Below are positions 8,264-16,822 of a stretch of 52,644 bases of DNA, one piece after another. Source of the stretch: Sphaerochaeta sp. Phil3 (GTDB taxonomy: Bacteria > Spirochaetota > Spirochaetia > Sphaerochaetales > Sphaerochaetaceae); contig MSGT01000072.1 of NCBI GenBank assembly GCA_001940825.1, positions 1-52,644 on the forward strand, read 5' to 3'. Each line of letters starts with the position of its first letter. Position 1 is the first letter of the stretch. The translations under genes were made by a program, and so were the position numbers. The notes under the pieces were generated by a model. That model made no database searches. It was not told the DNA's origin and saw only the letters and a program-made list of their open reading frames with translations.

Positions 8264-8298
8264 TGGTGAAAGTTCCTCGCCAAAAACCTCTATTTACA

Positions 8299-8332
8299 AC
8301 GAAAAGGTGACATCTCTGTCACCTTTTCGTGC
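8299..8332. terminator. hairpin terminator between convergent rlmE and htpG
   Basis: ACGAAAAGGTGACA (8299-8312), TCTC loop, TGTCACCTTTTCGT (8317-8330): a perfect 14-bp stem. The T-rich 3' arm and A-rich 5' arm make it usable from both sides. Confidence 0.75.
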
Positions 8333-8391
8333 AAAACGTCGTTTTTTGTGCATCAAAGTACGGCCATGCTCTACCTGACACAGCCATGCCT

Positions 8392-10251
8392 TTAAAGAGC
8401 AAGAAGAGTGTGCAGCTTGCGAGAGAACTCCGCAGGCTCCTTTGGCATAACACCCTCAGAAAGGAGTGCTTGGTCAAGCAGGACGCTTGCTGCGTCTGCA
8501 ACAAAGGAATCGTCCGAGGAATCCATGATCTTCTTGACGAAAGGATCATCAGGGTTGACCTCAAGGATAGGGGCGCTGCCTTCGTAGTCCGACTGACCCA
8601 TTGCTTTGAGAAGCTGCTGCATCTGAACGGATGGGTCGTTCTCGTCTGTCACTACAACGGCAGAGACTCCTGAAAGCCTCGTGGAAACGACAACATCCTT
8701 GACCTTGGAGCCAAGGGCCTTCTTGAACTTCTCGGCGACCTTTGAGCCCTCTTCCTGGACTTTCTTCTTCTCGTCGTCAGACATGAAGTCATCCATTGCA
8801 CCGCTCTTGTTCACGGCTTTGAGAGGGATGTCCTCGAACTTGCCAATGGACGAAATGACGATATCGTCAATGTCATCGGTCATAAGAAGGACCTCTATGC
8901 CCTTCTCCTTGTACGATGCAAGAAGTGGCGAATTGCGAAGTGTCTTCTCGTCTGAGCCCGTAATGTAGTAGATGCTCTTCTGGTCGGCGACCATGCGTTC
9001 CTTGTAGGCCTTAAGAGATGTGTAGCCATCCACAGCTGTGCTCTTGAAGCGCACAAGTCCTAGAAGCTCGTCCCTGTTTGCGTAGTCTTGGTAGAGGCCT
9101 TCCTTGAGAGGGCGGTTGTACTGTTCTATGAACTTTGTATAGAGCTCAGGGTTCTGCTCCGATATCTTCTTGAACTCTCCAAGAAGCTTCTTCACGGAAG
9201 CGTTCCTTATGGTCATCATGACCTTGTTCTGCTGAAGGATCTCACGTGATACGTTGAGAGGCAGGTCTTCGCTGTCTATTATGCCACGCACGAACCTTAG
9301 ATAGGTTGGCAAAAGCTCCTTGTCATCGTCCGTTATGTAGACACGTTTGACATAGAGTTTCACACCTGGCTTGTAGTCCGCATGGTACATGTCGAACGGA
9401 GCCTTTGCAGGGATGAAGAACAACGTGGTGTACTCCGTGGCACCCTCGGCCTTCGTATGGATGTAGAAGAGAGGGTTCTCGCTGTCGTAGCAGGTGTTCT
9501 TGTAGAACTCGTTGTAGTCCTCTTCCTTGAGGGAGCTCTTGCTACGAGCCCAAAGTGCAGCGGCACTGTTTATCTTCTCTACCTTATGCTCCGTACCTGT
9601 GACGTTGTATTTGTCATCGTATGTATTCTGGTCGTATGCAAGATAGATTGGATATGCAATGTGGTCGCTGTACTGCTTGACGAGGTTCTCGATCTGCCAT
9701 CTGTTGGCATATTCCTTGCCTTCATCGTTGAGATAGAGCACGATTGTGGTTCCACAGCCCTCACGCTGGGCTTCCTCTATGGTGTACTTCTCCTTGCCGT
9801 CGCTGGACCACTTGAAGGCTTCGTCGCTGCCGTATGCCTTGGATGTGACCTCGACCTTGTCAGCCACCATGAAGGCGGAATAGAAGCCTACGCCAAACTG
9901 ACCAATGAGGTTGCTGTCCTTGCGCTGCTCGTCCGTAAGGTTGGAGATGAACTTCTTCGTTCCGGAGCGAGCTATCGTACCCAAGTTCTCATTTAGCTCT
10001 TCATGGGTCATACCAATGCCGTTGTCGGCGATTGTCAGAGTTCTCTTGTCCCCTTCTGTGAACGATATGTCTATCCTAAGCTCGCCCTCAGGAGTCTTCC
10101 CATCGACAAGGGTCTTGTACTTGAGTTTGTCCAAGGCATCCGATGCATTTGAGATGAGCTCTCTAAGGAATATCTCCTTATGTGAATATAGTGAATGGAT
10201 TATCAGATTCAAAAGCTCCGATACTTCCGTTTTGAACTGTTTGCGTTCCAT
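8392..10251 (-). CDS. htpG: molecular chaperone HtpG (Hsp90)
   Basis: Bacterial Hsp90, 619 aa, a cytosolic ATP-dependent chaperone. The GHKL ATPase marks are present in order: ELISNASDALDKLK (about residues 30-43), DNGIGM (about 77-82) and GQFGVGFYSAFM (about 116-127). The middle domain carries the RVYITDDDKELLPTYLRFVRGI(I/V)DSEDLPLNVSRE segment (about 307-341), and the C-terminal dimerisation domain follows. The C-terminal MEEVD tail of eukaryotes is absent, as expected. GGAGG lies 7 nt before the ATG. A GNRA-capped hairpin stands in the leader. It follows the ROK gene on the same strand with a 101-nt gap, so it probably has its own promoter (TTGCCG-17-TAACTT is a weak candidate). Confidence 0.97.
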   Translation of the reverse strand: MERKQFKTEVSELLNLIIHSLYSHKEIFLRELISNASDALDKLKYKTLVDGKTPEGELRIDISFTEGDKRTLTIADNGIGMTHEELNENLGTIARSGTKKFISNLTDEQRKDSNLIGQFGVGFYSAFMVADKVEVTSKAYGSDEAFKWSSDGKEKYTIEEAQREGCGTTIVLYLNDEGKEYANRWQIENLVKQYSDHIAYPIYLAYDQNTYDDKYNVTGTEHKVEKINSAAALWARSKSSLKEEDYNEFYKNTCYDSENPLFYIHTKAEGATEYTTLFFIPAKAPFDMYHADYKPGVKLYVKRVYITDDDKELLPTYLRFVRGIIDSEDLPLNVSREILQQNKVMMTIRNASVKKLLGEFKKISEQNPELYTKFIEQYNRPLKEGLYQDYANRDELLGLVRFKSTAVDGYTSLKAYKERMVADQKSIYYITGSDEKTLRNSPLLASYKEKGIEVLLMTDDIDDIVISSIGKFEDIPLKAVNKSGAMDDFMSDDEKKKVQEEGSKVAEKFKKALGSKVKDVVVSTRLSGVSAVVVTDENDPSVQMQQLLKAMGQSDYEGSAPILEVNPDDPFVKKIMDSSDDSFVADAASVLLDQALLSEGVMPKEPAEFSRKLHTLLAL

Positions 10252-10271
10252 TTTTCTTCCTCCAAATCAAA

Positions 10272-10289
10272 GAGGAACTTGCGTTCCTC
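10272..10289 (-). promoter_or_regulatory. GNRA-tetraloop hairpin in the htpG leader
   Basis: On the transcript GAGGAAC, loop GCAA, GUUCCUC: a perfect 7-bp stem closed by a GNRA loop, ending about 20 nt upstream of the htpG start codon and just before the GGAGG ribosome binding site. Could act as an RNA stabiliser or thermosensitive element. Confidence 0.5.
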
Positions 10290-10352
10290 CATCGTCAAAG
10301 TTAATAAAAACACCCTGCCACGGCAAGTGAACGGGAGAAAGAAGAAAGCTAT

Positions 10353-11468
10353 TTACAGCAGGCCTTTTACATCTTCCAGGAGGGATGTCATGTACACCCA
10401 GGTGTCCAAGGCGCTTTCAGCGGCGGCTACCATGTTGGCTTTGTCTCCAAGGTTGGAACGTTCCAGGACAAGACCGCTGCACATGCCACGAAGCGAATCG
10501 AGCTTGGAGTCAGGTATTGTGGAGCCCTCACCTCCTATGACGACCTTTGACGAACCAACGACCTGAGAGGACAGAACCAAAGCACGGGACAGGGCCGCCA
10601 GCGCTTCTTCATCCACTTTGTCCCAAAGGTCTTTGAGATGTGCATCCATGCTGTTGGAGAGCGCCCATGCACTGGCAACGGCTTCAAGACAGCCAATCTC
10701 CCCACACCAGCAAAGGCCTGTGGATGAGACCTTGAGATGCCCAAAACGGTTGCAGTTTCCAAAGACCTTGCCGTCCTCGACGAACGCAAGGTTGAAGCCA
10801 TCGCTCCAATCAAGGTACATGATGGGGCCAACGCAGTCCAAAAGACCACTGCCGTATGAGGCAAAACGCTCAGCAGCAACCAAAGCCGTGGTTGAGTTGC
10901 ACACAACGGCCTTCAGCTTCAACACCTGCGAGAAGGCATCTCCAAGGGGGATGTTCCCCCAAGGAAGGTACGGACATTCGAGGACAACGCCACCATCAGA
11001 GGAGATACGACCGCCTACTGTGACACCAACACCCAAGATTCTTTGGGGATCAACGAGTTTCATGACCCTGATGCAGCTTTTTATGATTCCAACACAAAAC
11101 TCCTCGACCTTGACGTCAACTATGGTTGGAATGCGCTCGAACTTGACAACGTTGGCCGTCATATCGCACAGGGCTATGGAGGTGTTGCGTCTTCCAATGT
11201 CTACTGAAAGCACATAGCGCGCACTTGGCACGAGCTTCAAGGCCGTGGGCTTCCTGCCGTTGACGGCCTCCATCTTGCCAAGTTCCTCCACAAAGCCGTC
11301 GGCCAAAAGGGAGTCCACGATCTCGCCTACTGAGACTTTGTTCAGTTCAAGCAGGCGCGCAAGCTCCGCTTTGGAAAGGTTTTCACCCAACCTCAAGGAA
11401 CTCAACACACGAGCGGTGTTTATGGACCTTGCAGACTTTGGTTGGGAAAGCTTCATTGAAGGATTCAT
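10353..11468 (-). CDS. ROK-family transcriptional regulator
   Basis: NagC/XylR-type sugar-responsive regulator, 371 aa. The N-terminal winged helix-turn-helix (residues about 10-70: SINTARVLSSLRLGENLSKAELARLLELNKVSVGEIVDSLL) is fused to a ROK sugar-kinase-like domain starting at YVLSVDIGRRNTS (about 90). The ROK zinc motif is intact: GHLKVSSTGLCWCGEIGCLEA (about 250-270). The usual catalytic N-D of ROK kinases is replaced (VCNSTTALVAAER), so it should bind but not phosphorylate a ligand. The open frame extends 18 codons upstream, but the ATG at 11468 overlaps the Nudix stop by ATGA and has AAGGAG in front, so that start is used. Last gene of the opp-Nudix-ROK run. Confidence 0.85.
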   Translation of the reverse strand: MNPSMKLSQPKSARSINTARVLSSLRLGENLSKAELARLLELNKVSVGEIVDSLLADGFVEELGKMEAVNGRKPTALKLVPSARYVLSVDIGRRNTSIALCDMTANVVKFERIPTIVDVKVEEFCVGIIKSCIRVMKLVDPQRILGVGVTVGGRISSDGGVVLECPYLPWGNIPLGDAFSQVLKLKAVVCNSTTALVAAERFASYGSGLLDCVGPIMYLDWSDGFNLAFVEDGKVFGNCNRFGHLKVSSTGLCWCGEIGCLEAVASAWALSNSMDAHLKDLWDKVDEEALAALSRALVLSSQVVGSSKVVIGGEGSTIPDSKLDSLRGMCSGLVLERSNLGDKANMVAAAESALDTWVYMTSLLEDVKGLL

Positions 11469-12046
11469 AGGATCTCCTTGAGTTTGGAATTGAGTTTTGC
11501 ATATATGTGGTCTACCACCCATCTTTCTGCTGGGGAAGGTTTTGTCAGGGCTTCGTCAAGTCCAAACCATGCAACAGCCTTGTTTTCGTCGGCCTTCACT
11601 TTGAGGGGCGCAGAGTCATCGGCCTCAAGGAGGTATGAGACATTGAGGTGCATATGGCTTGGGACGTAGAGCCCGTTCTTGTAGTGACCGTCCACAGGCA
11701 GCTGTTCGATTGAAAAGATGGAAGGGCTCACAGGAAGGGCCTCAACACCGGTCTCTTCACGGGCTTCGCGCATGGCCACGGCAAGAAGGTCCTCGTCTCC
11801 ATCGGCATGGCCGCCGGTCCATGACCACGAATCGTATATCCTATGGAACACCATGAGGACCTTGGTGCGCGAGCGGTTCACAATCCAGGCCGATGCCGTC
11901 ATGTGGGCCTTTAGATTGGATCTCAGAAAAATGTCTGGAGAGGTGCGAAGATAGTCGAGGATGACATACTTGTCCAAACGTTCCTGATCGTTGTACGGCA
12001 CATAGCCTTCCAACATGTCGGCAACCTTACAGGATCCACAGGACAT
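11465..12046 (-). CDS. Nudix hydrolase
   Basis: Hydrolyses a nucleoside-diphosphate-linked compound; substrate not predictable; 193 aa from the chosen start. The Nudix box is complete: GGHADGDEDLLAVAMREAREETG (Gx5Ex7REUxEExG, about residues 87-109). The N-terminal MSCGSCKVADMLEGYVP contains a CxxC pair. The open frame runs 26 codons further into oppF, but the ATG at 12046 begins 27 nt after the oppF stop and follows GAGG. The 4-nt overlap with the ROK regulator suggests the pair is co-translated, in line with transcriptional read-through from the opp operon. Confidence 0.85.
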   Translation of the reverse strand: MSCGSCKVADMLEGYVPYNDQERLDKYVILDYLRTSPDIFLRSNLKAHMTASAWIVNRSRTKVLMVFHRIYDSWSWTGGHADGDEDLLAVAMREAREETGVEALPVSPSIFSIEQLPVDGHYKNGLYVPSHMHLNVSYLLEADDSAPLKVKADENKAVAWFGLDEALTKPSPAERWVVDHIYAKLNSKLKEIL

Positions 12047-12072
12047 TCGCCATCCTCGCCTTTTACAGGGTC

Positions 12073-13152
12073 TCAGCCCTGCGAGACTATCTTGGAGTAC
12101 TTCTCGAACTCGGCATCGTCGCAAAGGACGAAGTGGCCGGGTTCCACCTCTCTGAAGGAAGGTGTGCTGTTCCTATAGTCATGGTCTGCAACAGGATTGT
12201 AGACGATTCTCTTTCTGTTCTTCTCGTAGTTTGGATCAGGCTGAGGTATTGCACTCAGCAACGACCTTGTGTACGGGTGGAGAGGATGGCGGAAAAGCTC
12301 GTCTGACGGAGCGAGCTCCACCATCTTTCCGTAGTACATGACGCCGATTCTGTCAGAGAAGTATTTGACGACGCTTAGGTCATGGGCAATGAACAGAATC
12401 GTAAGACCCATGCTTTCCCTAAGGTCGTTGAGAAGGTTCATGACCTGTGCCCTAATGGACACATCCAAGGCGCTTATTGGCTCGTCTGCGATTATGAGGG
12501 ATGGCTCCATGATGATTGCGCGGGCTATTCCAATCCTCTGGCGCTGACCACCGGAGAACTCATGCGGGTATCTTGAAGCATGCTCCCTTACAAGACCAAC
12601 GGTCTCAAGCATCTCGTAGACCTTGTTGTCTATGTACTCCTTGTCCTTTATACCCTTTATGATGAGGCCTTCTGCAATTATGTCACGAACGGTCATACGA
12701 GGGTCCAGAGAAGCGATAGGATCCTGGAAAATCATCTGAATCTGGTTCAACAGGCTACGATCCACATTCTTGTGGTCGGCTTTGGCGCTTTTGATTGCAG
12801 CCCTGTTGTCCTCAATGACCTTGTTGAGCTCCTCGAGCCTTGCAGGGTCCTTGCAGGAGGACTTCTCCTTCCTTGCAGCTGAGATTGCATCCTTGTAGGA
12901 CTGGATTCCTGCACATATCCTCTGGCCTTTGAAGTAGACGCTGCCGCTTGTGCAGTCGTACAGCCTAATGATGGACCTTCCAGTTGTGGTTTTTCCACAT
13001 CCGGACTCGCCAACCAGGCCAAAGACCTCTCCTTTGTGGATATCGAAGCTTACATTGTCCACGGCCTTGTTGACGGTGGTCCTGTCAAGCTTGAAGTACT
13101 GGCAAAGGTTCTCCACCCTAAGTAGGACTTCCTTGTTTGAAACTTCGCTCAT
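12073..13152 (-). CDS. oppF: oligopeptide ABC transporter ATPase OppF, with a short insertion
   Basis: Second ATPase of the peptide importer, 359 aa. Walker A GESGCGKT is at 48-55, the Q-loop FQDP at 142-145, signature FSGGQRQR near 206, Walker B LIIADEP near 226 and the C-terminal Opp/Dpp signature HPLHPYTRSLLSAIP near 300. Between Walker A and the Q-loop, residues about 83-135 are a charged, probably helical stretch (SYKDAISAARKEKSSC...DHKNVDRSLL) that makes the spacing about 40 residues longer than normal. It overlaps oppD by ATGA with GGAGGTG as ribosome binding site. It works as a heterodimer with OppD. Confidence 0.92.
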   Translation of the reverse strand: MSEVSNKEVLLRVENLCQYFKLDRTTVNKAVDNVSFDIHKGEVFGLVGESGCGKTTTGRSIIRLYDCTSGSVYFKGQRICAGIQSYKDAISAARKEKSSCKDPARLEELNKVIEDNRAAIKSAKADHKNVDRSLLNQIQMIFQDPIASLDPRMTVRDIIAEGLIIKGIKDKEYIDNKVYEMLETVGLVREHASRYPHEFSGGQRQRIGIARAIIMEPSLIIADEPISALDVSIRAQVMNLLNDLRESMGLTILFIAHDLSVVKYFSDRIGVMYYGKMVELAPSDELFRHPLHPYTRSLLSAIPQPDPNYEKNRKRIVYNPVADHDYRNSTPSFREVEPGHFVLCDDAEFEKYSKIVSQG

Positions 13153-15290
13153 TTGGCACCTCCGTTCATCCTTGCAATACGGTCGCGCACAATCTCTGGC
13201 ATCTCAACATGCGGTGCATTTGGATGCAGAAGCCATGTGGCTGCATAGTGGGTATCTGTTATCTTGAACATTGGAGGCTGCTCCTCAAAGTCTATCTCCA
13301 TTGCATACTTGTTCCTTGCCGCAAAGGCATCGCCCTTTGGAGGATAGATCATGTTAGGTGGCGTTCCAGGTATGGATTCAAGCTTGTTGCCCTTGCTGTC
13401 CAGATCTGGAATGGAGGCCAAGAGGGCCCATGTGTATGGGTGGGCTGGGTGATAGAAGATCTCGTCGGCCGTTCCATACTCCACAATCTTTCCTGCATAC
13501 ATGACGGCGATTCTATCAGCCATGTTTGCAACGACTCCAAGGTCATGGGTTATGAAGATGACAGAGAGATTCCTCTCCTCCTTGAGCTTGTTGATGAGCT
13601 CAAGGATCTGGGCCTGTATGGTTACGTCCAAAGCGGTTGTAGGTTCATCGCATATAAGGATGTCAGGATTTGCAGTGAGGGAGATTGCAATGACGATCCT
13701 TTGTCTCATACCACCTGAGAATTCGAATGGATACTGTCTGTATCTCTTTCTCGCTTCTGTGATTCCAACCTGCTCCATGACCCTTATGGCACGGTCCTTT
13801 GCCATTGACTTGGTAACGACCCTTATCTCAGCCATTGCGGTGTCGCGCAGCCACAGCATGAAGGAGCGGCTTCTCTTGTCAAAGTCGAACAGGGAGACAT
13901 CTGAAACTCTCTTCTCGAACTGCTGCTGCATGTTGGAGAGAATCTTCACAAGGTTCTCCTGAACAAGCTTGAGGTCTGCAAGCGACAGCGGAGCAACCTT
14001 TGCCTCAGGAGCCTTTCCCTTGGCTTCCAGCTTCTCATAGCGGGCCGTCTGCTTGAGGAACCTCTTCTCCTCAGCCTGGTTGCGGGCAATGTCGTCGTAG
14101 TATGTCTTCACGGCGCTGTCTATGCTTACGCGGAACGTGTAGGCATAGCTGTCCTTGACCGTTTCAAGAGGATCAATGGCCTTTTCGACAGCATCCGAAA
14201 CGCCTTTGACGATCCTATCGACATCGGCCTTGTCCGGCATGTCGGACGAGAGCCTTCTCTTTGCCTCGGCAAGGACCTCCAACGCCTTCTTCATATCCTT
14301 CACGGACTTGTCTGACGTGTACTCCAAGGCCTTCTTGATATCGGCTATGAAACCGATTATGAAAGGACTTCCAAGGCTGGCTGCGGTCTTCTTGTTCAAG
14401 GCTGTTGCATCCTCGTCTCCAAGTACGTTGCCATCCAGCACCGTCCAGCATCCAAGAGCGAAGAAGTCAGGGACCTCCTCCTCTATGGCGGCCTTCAACA
14501 AGGAACAGCCCTTCTCAAGGAGAGGAACCATCTCATCGTAGTTGTGGGTCTTGGCGGCGCTGCGTGCGGCCTTCATTATGGAGGAATACAGTTCTTTCAC
14601 AGTATCCGCATCGTTGACGACGAATCTGTCAACTGAGGCCTTGAAGTAGTCCACGACCTCCTTTGCCTCTGAAACAGGATTTGCAACGGCCTCCTTCCTT
14701 ATGGCAAGGAGCATGTCCTCAGCCGCCTTGAGACCTGCAACCGCATTCGAGTGTGCCTGAGAATAAGGGGCTTCGTACTTCGACTGTACGCCAATTATCT
14801 TCTTGAACGTAGAGAAGCGGTCCTTGTCCTCATCGCATCCACTTGCCTTCATTGCATCGTCAAGAGCTGCAAGGGTTGCAGAGAGCTTCTTGTGGCTTTC
14901 CTTCCTGTTGGCCTTGTTCTTCAGAAGCATGGCCTCTGTTATCTGGTTTCCAATCCTCATGATTGGATTGAGGGACGAAAGCGGATCCTGGAACACCATG
15001 GAGATCTTGTCTCCGCGAATCTTGTGGTAGTCGTCCTCGCTTATCTTCAAGAGGTCCCTTCCATCGTAGAGGATCTCACCGCTTTCAACTATTGTGTTTG
15101 CAGCGGAGATTCCAAGGATGGTCTTGCTGGTCGCGGACTTTCCGCTTCCGGACTCACCTACGATTGCAAGGGTCTCCCCTTTGTAAAGATCGAACGAAAT
15201 GTCCCTTACAGCCTGAAGCTTTCCGTTTATGGTCCTGAACGATATGGTGAGGTCCTTGACCTGAAGTTTCTTTTCTCTTTCGTTGCTCAT
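13149..15290 (-). CDS. oppD: oligopeptide ABC transporter ATPase OppD with ~360-residue insertion
   Basis: First ATPase of the peptide importer, 713 aa against about 330 normally. Walker A GESGSGKS (about 46-53), Q-loop FQDPLSSLNP (about 101-110), signature FSGGMRQR (from about 525), Walker B ILICDEP, H-loop FITHD and the HPAHPYTWALLASIP tail are all intact. The extra mass lies between Q-loop and signature: about residues 135-490, a largely helical Ala/Lys/Asp/Glu-rich segment with coiled-coil-like character. The frame is open throughout, so this is not a degraded fusion. The chosen ATG at 15290 overlaps the oppC stop (TGATG); a GTG one codon earlier is possible. The function of the insert is unknown. 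Confidence 0.9.
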   Translation of the reverse strand: MSNEREKKLQVKDLTISFRTINGKLQAVRDISFDLYKGETLAIVGESGSGKSATSKTILGISAANTIVESGEILYDGRDLLKISEDDYHKIRGDKISMVFQDPLSSLNPIMRIGNQITEAMLLKNKANRKESHKKLSATLAALDDAMKASGCDEDKDRFSTFKKIIGVQSKYEAPYSQAHSNAVAGLKAAEDMLLAIRKEAVANPVSEAKEVVDYFKASVDRFVVNDADTVKELYSSIMKAARSAAKTHNYDEMVPLLEKGCSLLKAAIEEEVPDFFALGCWTVLDGNVLGDEDATALNKKTAASLGSPFIIGFIADIKKALEYTSDKSVKDMKKALEVLAEAKRRLSSDMPDKADVDRIVKGVSDAVEKAIDPLETVKDSYAYTFRVSIDSAVKTYYDDIARNQAEEKRFLKQTARYEKLEAKGKAPEAKVAPLSLADLKLVQENLVKILSNMQQQFEKRVSDVSLFDFDKRSRSFMLWLRDTAMAEIRVVTKSMAKDRAIRVMEQVGITEARKRYRQYPFEFSGGMRQRIVIAISLTANPDILICDEPTTALDVTIQAQILELINKLKEERNLSVIFITHDLGVVANMADRIAVMYAGKIVEYGTADEIFYHPAHPYTWALLASIPDLDSKGNKLESIPGTPPNMIYPPKGDAFAARNKYAMEIDFEEQPPMFKITDTHYAATWLLHPNAPHVEMPEIVRDRIARMNGGAK

Positions 15291-16822
15291 CACTCGTCTG
15301 CTCCTCTCAGTGCTGGGTTGAAAGCGTCCCTAAGGCCGTTTCCAAACAGGTTGAACGAAATCTCAAGCAGAGATATGAACAATGCTGGCATGAATATAAT
15401 ATGTGGATACGTTGCAAGGTAATCCTTTCCATTGGCGAGCATGGTTCCAACGCTTGTCATCGTGGAACTCTCAAGATTGATGATTCCAAGGTAGGTAAGG
15501 CTGGACTCGCTGAATATGACACCTGGGATGACGAGGACGGATCCCGTTATTAGCGTTCCAAGCGAGTTTGGGAATATATGCTTGAACATAAGCCTTCCGT
15601 TGCTTGCACCAAGCGTCCTTGCAGCAAGTACGTACTCCTGTCCCTTGAACCTATAGAACTGCATCCTGACGCGCGATGCCATGCTAATCCATCCTGTAAG
15701 CACGAATGCAAACAGGAGGCTCCACACAGGACCCACCTTCTTTGCCAGGTGCAGCTGGAACAGCGTAGCCACGACAATGAACGGGATGTCCACAAGTATG
15801 TCGCTTATCCTTTCCATTATGAGGTCCAACGCTCCACCAAAGTAGCCTTCAACGGCACCGTACATGGAGCCTATGAAAAGGTTGATGATGGATATGGCTA
15901 TCGCAAATATGAAGGAGAACCTCGCCCCAGCGGCAAGACGTGTGAATATGTCCTGTCCCAAAGCGTTGGTTCCAAATACGAAACAAGGCTCAAATCCATA
16001 TCTATACTGGAAATATGTGTACTTGAAGATACGGCACTTGTAGGAGACGGACGTAGAGTCGCCTGTGACCGTAGCATAGCGGTAGCGGTCCTTTGCCTCT
16101 GCATCCTCAAGGCCGGGGTCGCCTGCAATCCTCAACGAGCTGTAGTTGCCGTCGTTTCCGCTTGTCTTGTAGACGTTCACGAAGTTGCCGTTCCTATCAA
16201 GGGTTGCTACACCCTTCTGGTTGGCTTCGTACCAGATGTTCGCATCCGATACGTTCTTGGTCTTGATTGCAGGGTATATGACCTGTATTCCCGTCTCGTT
16301 CTGCCAAGCCTGAAGGTCGTCGTACTGCTCCTGCGAAAGGGTCATGTACAGGAATCCGTTTGAGGTGTAGCTGTCGAGCTTTGCATCGTACAGAACTCTG
16401 CCGTCCTCAGTGGACTCCTGTCCGTAGACCTTGCGCACGACATCGAACCCCGTCTCCTCTTCGATAGCCTTGTAGTAGTTGAGGTTGTTCTCCGTAAGCT
16501 GGACCTTGTGGCAGCCGTCCCAGCCAAGCCACTGGAGGTGCTTGGTCTTTGGAAGGAGCTTGGTATACGTGAGGTATGTCGTATCCGTAAGGCTCCTGGA
16601 ATATGTGGTCTCGCAGAACATTGGAACCACAATTGCGTATATCACGAGGACCAGAATGATTATGGAGGCTACGATGGAGCTCTTGTTCATCCTGAAACGA
16701 TGCCATGCATCCTCAAGATACCCAATCTGCTTGGTTTTGAACTTTTCATCACTGGAGGAGCGGTTGTTGGTGAAACGGAACTTCTCGGCAGGGATGTTCT
16801 TGTAGTTGTCAGTATTTGCCAT
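15290..16822 (-). CDS. oppC: oligopeptide ABC permease OppC with large extracytoplasmic insert
   Basis: Second permease of the importer, 510 aa against about 300 for typical OppC. The first membrane helix is about 49-70. The canonical FGTNALGQDIFTRL follows only at about 283-296. The 210-residue stretch between them should lie in the periplasm; normally it is about 40. It is rich in Tyr and Asp/Asn and has four Cys. The core permease helices then follow, with the ATPase-coupling loop ARTLGASNGRLMFKHIFPNSLGTL (about 405-428). The start overlaps the oppB stop by 14 nt. The insert could contact the equally enlarged binding protein. Confidence 0.92.
   Translation of the reverse strand: MANTDNYKNIPAEKFRFTNNRSSSDEKFKTKQIGYLEDAWHRFRMNKSSIVASIIILVLVIYAIVVPMFCETTYSRSLTDTTYLTYTKLLPKTKHLQWLGWDGCHKVQLTENNLNYYKAIEEETGFDVVRKVYGQESTEDGRVLYDAKLDSYTSNGFLYMTLSQEQYDDLQAWQNETGIQVIYPAIKTKNVSDANIWYEANQKGVATLDRNGNFVNVYKTSGNDGNYSSLRIAGDPGLEDAEAKDRYRYATVTGDSTSVSYKCRIFKYTYFQYRYGFEPCFVFGTNALGQDIFTRLAAGARFSFIFAIAISIINLFIGSMYGAVEGYFGGALDLIMERISDILVDIPFIVVATLFQLHLAKKVGPVWSLLFAFVLTGWISMASRVRMQFYRFKGQEYVLAARTLGASNGRLMFKHIFPNSLGTLITGSVLVIPGVIFSESSLTYLGIINLESSTMTSVGTMLANGKDYLATYPHIIFMPALFISLLEISFNLFGNGLRDAFNPALRGADE

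Noticed and set aside
13149-15290. OppD as two fused or frameshifted genes
   Set aside because: All ATPase motifs occur once and in order, with one continuous frame and coupled starts and stops at both ends. An insertion explains it better.
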